Program-made: the position numbers and the translations under genes
NCBI GenBank assembly: GCA_031385545.1
Contig: JANNBN010000173.1
Location: 1-7,956 of the forward strand
Direction of reading: 5' to 3'
Source of the DNA: JANNBN01 sp031385545
Lineage (GTDB): Bacteria; Actinomycetota; Acidimicrobiia; Acidimicrobiales; JANYDT01
DNA length: 7,956 nucleotides
Shown: positions 4,813 through 7,956 of the stretch, piece after piece
How the letters are laid out: the number at the start of each line of letters is the position of its first letter
How positions within the stretch are numbered: the first letter of the stretch is position 1
Notes under the pieces: model-generated
What the model was told of the DNA's origin: nothing
Databases searched by the model: none
The model's input: the letters and a program-made list of their open reading frames with translations, nothing else

Positions 4813-5874
4813 ATGAGTCTTCGGTCGATCCGCCGCGCCCTCAACGCGCTGCTGGTCACCTGTGCGGTCCTGGTGGCCATTGCCGTGGCGGTGGACGTCC
4901 TGAACCTCGGACCACGTTCGGGCAACAATCTCATCGGGGTCACGCTCGTCACCCAGCCCATGCCGTTCGGCACGGACCCGCCACGGGCGCAGATCCAGCC
5001 GGTCACAACCATCCGGTTTGCGCCCCGTGCGTGCGCGTCGACATCGCTGATGCCGTTCGGCGGTTCGCTCACTGCAGGTGCTAACAGCTATCGCAGGCCA
5101 ATCATGAATTCCATGAACCAGCGGCAGATTCCGCTCGACCTGGTTGGATCACAACGCGCTCTTGAACCCGGAGGTGACCGGGATCACGAAGGGTACGCGG
5201 GGTATCGCATCGGGCCCGATTCGAGTGTCGACAAGGCCGGAAGACCGGCGAGCCTCGCGGCGGTGGTCGACTCCACGATCAAGTTGACGAAACCCGATGT
5301 CGTGCTCATCCTGACCGGTACCGACGACCTGCTGGACCCGGAAGCGGCTGCGTCCCTCCCGAGCAGCCTCACCGCACTGGTGACCCGAATCAAGCTGGCG
5401 AGCCCGGCAACGCTGATCATCGTCGCCGAACTGCCGCCTACCGTCTCGAACCCGGCCGGCTCCCCGTTGACCGCGGCGTACAACGCACGGGCGAAGTTGC
5501 TGGCCGACGCAGACGCGTTCGACTCGGTGTTCTTCGCCTCCACCAACGCAAAGCTTGCGAAGCTGAAGTTCGACCCTGCGGTCGACCTGACGACGGACCA
5601 GACACAGTTCACGCCCAGCGGCGGACGCAAGTTCACGATTGCGATCGAGCCCGTGATCGCCGGAGCGATCGTGCGGGACCGCAGCCGCCGCTGTGTTGTC
5701 GTTCCGAAACGCAACACCCCGACAACCCGGCCAACCGCCTCAGTGGCTCCCAGCACCATCAATCCCAGCACCATCAATCCCAGCGCCATCAATCCCAGCA
5801 CCATCAATCCCAGCACCACCAATCCCAGCACCATCCCTCAGATCGACGAATCGAACTTCATCGTCGATCCGTAA
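4813..5874 (+). CDS. Membrane-anchored SGNH-hydrolase-like protein with degenerate active site (353 aa)
   Basis: A hydrophobic N-terminal segment (about residues 10-30) anchors or exports the protein. The following domain matches the GDSL/SGNH lipase-esterase fold: block I LMPFGGSLTAG (Ser85), then YRRPIMNSM, DLVGSQ and DHEGYAGYRIG (block II Gly), VVLILTGTDDL (block III) and TTDQTQFTPSGGRKF (block V). The nucleophile Ser85 and the block V Asp262 are kept. However, the Asp of GDS is Gly84, the oxyanion Asn of GTND is Asp171, and the catalytic His of DxxH is Gln265. Without that His normal hydrolysis is unlikely, so it may be a binding protein or an altered enzyme. Residues about 300-345 are a tandem PSTIN repeat tail. 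It is transcribed away from rhs and converges on mutY with eight bases between the stops. The start is the only ATG before the membrane segment; its ribosome binding site is weak. Confidence 0.85.
   Translation: MSLRSIRRALNALLVTCAVLVAIAVAVDVLNLGPRSGNNLIGVTLVTQPMPFGTDPPRAQIQPVTTIRFAPRACASTSLMPFGGSLTAGANSYRRPIMNSMNQRQIPLDLVGSQRALEPGGDRDHEGYAGYRIGPDSSVDKAGRPASLAAVVDSTIKLTKPDVVLILTGTDDLLDPEAAASLPSSLTALVTRIKLASPATLIIVAELPPTVSNPAGSPLTAAYNARAKLLADADAFDSVFFASTNAKLAKLKFDPAVDLTTDQTQFTPSGGRKFTIAIEPVIAGAIVRDRSRRCVVVPKRNTPTTRPTASVAPSTINPSTINPSAINPSTINPSTTNPSTIPQIDESNFIVDP
5749..5835 (+). repeat. 15-bp tandem repeat (PSTIN units) in the SGNH-like gene
   Basis: Five full units of CCCAGCACCATCAAT and a partial sixth, with single-base variants in units 3 and 5 (Thr to Ala and Ile to Thr). 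They encode an unstructured Pro/Ser/Thr/Asn-rich tail. Unit number may vary between strains by slippage. Confidence 0.93.
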
Positions 5875-5882
5875 CGGCGACG

Positions 5883-6794
5883 TCACTCGCCCGGCAGCAC
5901 AAGACAGCCGCCGCTCATCGCTGCCAGCCCATCGGCAATCAGGGACTCAACCAATCGGGTAGCGCGTCCGGAGTCGTTCGCCAGCCCCACGATCACTGCC
6001 ACATCACAGACCGCCGGCTCATCCGCTGCCGCCCGCAGGATGCGGCCACGATATTGGCGGTCGCTTCCGACGAACGCAGACTGCCGGGTTGACACTCCCG
6101 ATGTGCCATCTGCCGGGTCCGGAACCGGGACTGCGGAACTCGAAGCCAGATATCTGTACGCACACATATTGGATACCGGACATGCACCACATTTCGGATT
6201 AGTACGTGTACAGATAAGTGCCCCCAGATCGAGCATCGCCTGGTTCCAGGCCCAGCCTCCGCCCTCGGGCAGCGCAGCGTCGGCAGCGGCTTGTACGTCG
6301 CTGCGATTCATGGTGCGGTTCTCCCACCGTGCCAATACCCGTGCCGTGTTGGTATCGACCACCGCAACGTCTTGCTCGAACGCGAACGCAAGAACGGCTC
6401 TGGCTGTGTACTGGCCCACCCCGGGCAACGCCAGGAGCGACGAGAACGTGCCCGGGAACCGTCCCTGCCCGGCGATCAGTTTCGCAGCCTGATGCAGGTG
6501 CTTCGCCCGGCGCGGGTAGCCCAGCCCCTCCCAGAACCGCAGCACATCCCCCAATGACGCAGCGGCACACTCGTGCGGACTCGGCCACCGTTGCAGGAAC
6601 GCCATCCATTTCGGGATCACCCGCTCGACCTGGGTCTGCTGGGCCATCACCTCGCTCACCAGCACGGCCCAGGGGTCTCGGGTGTGACGCCACGGAAGGT
6701 CCCGTCCGTGCGCTGCGGACCACGACAGCACCTCATCTGTTCGTTCGGTGCGCGTCGCAGTCGTATCGGGCGATGGGACCGATCGCTGCGCCAT
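5883..6794 (-). CDS. mutY: A/G-specific adenine glycosylase MutY (303 aa)
   Basis: MutY removes adenine mispaired with 8-oxoguanine and so prevents G-to-T changes after oxidative damage. All key features are seen: LPWRHTRDPWAVLVSEVMAQ with catalytic Glu48, WEGLGYPRRA, the helix-hairpin-helix LPGVGQYTA (123-131), the catalytic Asp147 in VVDTN, and four iron-sulfur Cys spaced C-x6-C-x2-C-x5-C (195, 202, 205, 211). The C-terminal part after residue 215 is short and not clearly a NUDIX-like 8-oxoG recognition domain; about 300 residues is usual for actinobacterial MutY, versus 350 in E. coli. Start: ATG at 6794, with only a weak GGGCGG-like site upstream. It is divergent from the acyl-CoA dehydrogenase gene (67 bases between starts) and convergent with the SGNH-like gene. 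No functional link to the toxin locus is evident. Confidence 0.97.
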   Translation of the reverse strand: MAQRSVPSPDTTATRTERTDEVLSWSAAHGRDLPWRHTRDPWAVLVSEVMAQQTQVERVIPKWMAFLQRWPSPHECAAASLGDVLRFWEGLGYPRRAKHLHQAAKLIAGQGRFPGTFSSLLALPGVGQYTARAVLAFAFEQDVAVVDTNTARVLARWENRTMNRSDVQAAADAALPEGGGWAWNQAMLDLGALICTRTNPKCGACPVSNMCAYRYLASSSAVPVPDPADGTSGVSTRQSAFVGSDRQYRGRILRAAADEPAVCDVAVIVGLANDSGRATRLVESLIADGLAAMSGGCLVLPGE

Positions 6795-6828
6795 CCGCCC
6801 ATTCTGGCTCTGTCACCCAGCGGACTGT

Positions 6829-6848
6829 CGATGCGAGCAGCCGCATCG
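6829..6848. promoter_or_regulatory. 20-bp interrupted palindrome, candidate operator
   Basis: Perfect seven-base arms CGATGCG and CGCATCG separated by six bases, in the 67-base mutY/dehydrogenase divergent region and ending 13 bases before the dehydrogenase ATG. The size and place suit a dimeric repressor (for example of the TetR type, common near acyl-CoA dehydrogenases). It could also be a chance hairpin. No clear -35/-10 boxes are visible around it. Confidence 0.35.
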
Positions 6849-6861
6849 GTAGCCTGAGGCG

Positions 6862-7956
6862 ATGGCAGATCAACTTGCGCCCCTCCCCTCGCCCGACATG
6901 ACAGCTGCTGCATCGGTTGTCGAGCAGTGCCGGGCCATCGTCGACGCTGCAATCGCGCACCTTGCTTCGACAGGTGGGCGTGCCGACGACATCATCGACG
7001 CGAACCAGCAGGTCGCGTATGACCTGGCCCACGCGGCTGCAGCGGTCGAGAACGCACGCTCTGTGATCGACTACGGAGCACGTGGCGACATCGAGGGCCG
7101 GATCGCGTGTGCGTTCGTCGCCGATGCAGCCCATGACGTGCTCACCCGGGTATTAGGTCGTGAAGCGGAATGGGGTCTCGCTCCCGGCGCACTCGACGCC
7201 GCCCTGCCTTTCATCCGCACCTACCGCTCGCCCGCGTTCCTCGCAGCGCTGGGCGACGATGTCATCGCAGCTGGTGGCGGTCCCCGGCATCTCGACCCCG
7301 ATTTCGACATGGTGGCCGACACGTTCCGTCGATTCGCCGACGAGCAGGTGCAGGTACACGCCGAGCACGTGCATCGCCACAACGCGGATGTTCCGGAGAG
7401 CGTCATCAGTGGCCTCGCCGAAATGGGTGGGTTCGGGCTGTCGGTTCCCGAGGAGTACGGCGGCTACTCCACCGGCGGCGAGGGCGAATACCTGGGCATG
7501 GTGGTTGCGACCGAAGAGCTGTCACGCCGGTCGCTTGGTATCGGGGGTTCGCTCATCACCCGTCCTGAAATCCTTACCCGGGCGCTGGTCCGTGGTGGCA
7601 CCGATGCGCAGAAGGCCGAGTGGCTGCCAAAGATCGCCACTGCCGAGGTGCTTGGAGCCGTCGCTGCTACCGAGCCTGACTACGGCTCGGACGTGGCCGG
7701 CTTCAAGGTCACAGCCACCGCAGTCGAAGACGGCGCCTCGTATGCCATCAACGGCGTCAAGACGTGGTGCACGTTCGCAGCGCGCGCCAACGTCCTGCTG
7801 CTGCTCGCACGCACCGACCCCGACCGGAGCAAGGCACACCGCGGGTTGTCGATGTTCCTCGTACCCAAGCCCGTCGCAGACGGCCACGGGTTCGCGTTCA
7901 CCGAGACCTATGCCGATGGCAGCATTGGCAAGCTCGAAGGCCGGCCAATCGACACA
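6862..7956 (+). CDS. Acyl-CoA dehydrogenase, N-terminal 365 residues (runs off the right edge)
   Basis: A flavoenzyme that oxidises acyl-CoA thioesters to 2-enoyl-CoA. The frame is open from ATG 6862 (GAGG just upstream, a very short spacing) to the end of the window. Residues about 1-150 are a mainly helical extension not found in short-chain dehydrogenases of about 390 residues. Then come the family parts: DFDMVADTFRRFADEQV, LAEMGGFGLSVPEEYGG, a helical segment with ATEELSRRS, LPKIATAEVLGAVAATEPDYGSDV (the FAD- and substrate-binding TEPxxGSD motif), the beta domain AINGVKTWCTFAARANVLLLLART, and RGLSMFLVPK. The catalytic Glu would lie beyond the window. The extension places it with the large acyl-CoA dehydrogenases of 550-600 residues found in actinobacteria. 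Its substrate cannot be told from this part. Regulation may involve the palindrome upstream. Confidence 0.95.
   Translation, partial: MADQLAPLPSPDMTAAASVVEQCRAIVDAAIAHLASTGGRADDIIDANQQVAYDLAHAAAAVENARSVIDYGARGDIEGRIACAFVADAAHDVLTRVLGREAEWGLAPGALDAALPFIRTYRSPAFLAALGDDVIAAGGGPRHLDPDFDMVADTFRRFADEQVQVHAEHVHRHNADVPESVISGLAEMGGFGLSVPEEYGGYSTGGEGEYLGMVVATEELSRRSLGIGGSLITRPEILTRALVRGGTDAQKAEWLPKIATAEVLGAVAATEPDYGSDVAGFKVTATAVEDGASYAINGVKTWCTFAARANVLLLLARTDPDRSKAHRGLSMFLVPKPVADGHGFAFTETYADGSIGKLEGRPIDT

Noticed and set aside
4064..4816. Long plus-strand frame, Arg/His-rich, 250 codons
   Set aside because: It lies opposite the well supported Rhs N-terminus with signal peptide; its composition is that of a high-GC shadow frame.
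5184..5834. Minus-strand frame beginning with LGLMVLGLMVLG
   Set aside because: It is the antisense of the PSTIN repeat and the SGNH domain; the hydrophobic repeat is an artefact of the tandem DNA repeat.
5749..5835. CRISPR-like short repeats
   Set aside because: The units are contiguous 15-mers without spacers and lie in frame in a coding gene.

Overview
The window looks like a piece of chromosome from a high-GC actinobacterium, most likely of the class Acidimicrobiia (Ilumatobacter-like). This is an inference from three things: Thr-rich 'TTTTVAG' linkers in secreted proteins, an actinobacterial type of Rhs core and hinge (DPVEDGVGP...YPPDPINGxDLTGE), and the compact MutY. It falls into two halves.

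The left half (1-4654, all genes on the minus strand) is a secreted Rhs-type polymorphic-toxin locus that has been heavily rearranged. Read 5'->3' on the minus strand it contains, in order: (i) a signal peptide and the N-terminal domain of a secreted Rhs protein; (ii) a short duplicated piece of a CBM-like beta-sandwich, a Thr/Val linker, then the CBM-like domain itself, which is broken by a one-base frameshift in a G run; (iii) a second linker and an Rhs core end with its hinge, followed by a 35-residue toxin-tip stub, a second copy of the hinge and a new tip; (iv) a HEXXH metallopeptidase tip lying in a shifted frame; (v) an overlapping lipoprotein gene, the likely immunity partner; (vi) an orphan cassette with its own ribosome binding site, made of linker, Rhs core end, hinge and a different toxin tip; (vii) a small acidic protein overlapping it by GTGA, the likely second immunity protein; and (viii) a piece of Rhs YD-repeat sequence running off the left edge. 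So two toxin/immunity modules and one toxin stub sit between the N-terminus and the YD repeats of what was probably one rhs gene. Near-identical hinge and CBM-end repeats mark likely recombination points.

The right half (4813-7956) looks like ordinary chromosome at higher GC: a membrane-anchored SGNH-hydrolase-like protein that has lost key catalytic residues and has a repetitive tail; mutY, convergent with it with almost no gap; and, divergent from mutY, the first 365 codons of an acyl-CoA dehydrogenase with a long N-terminal extension. A 20-bp interrupted palindrome lies just before the dehydrogenase start.

The most interesting part is the toxin cassette array: diversified tips swapped behind a conserved Thr-linker/core/hinge unit, with the beta-cocoon (YD) region missing from both cassettes.
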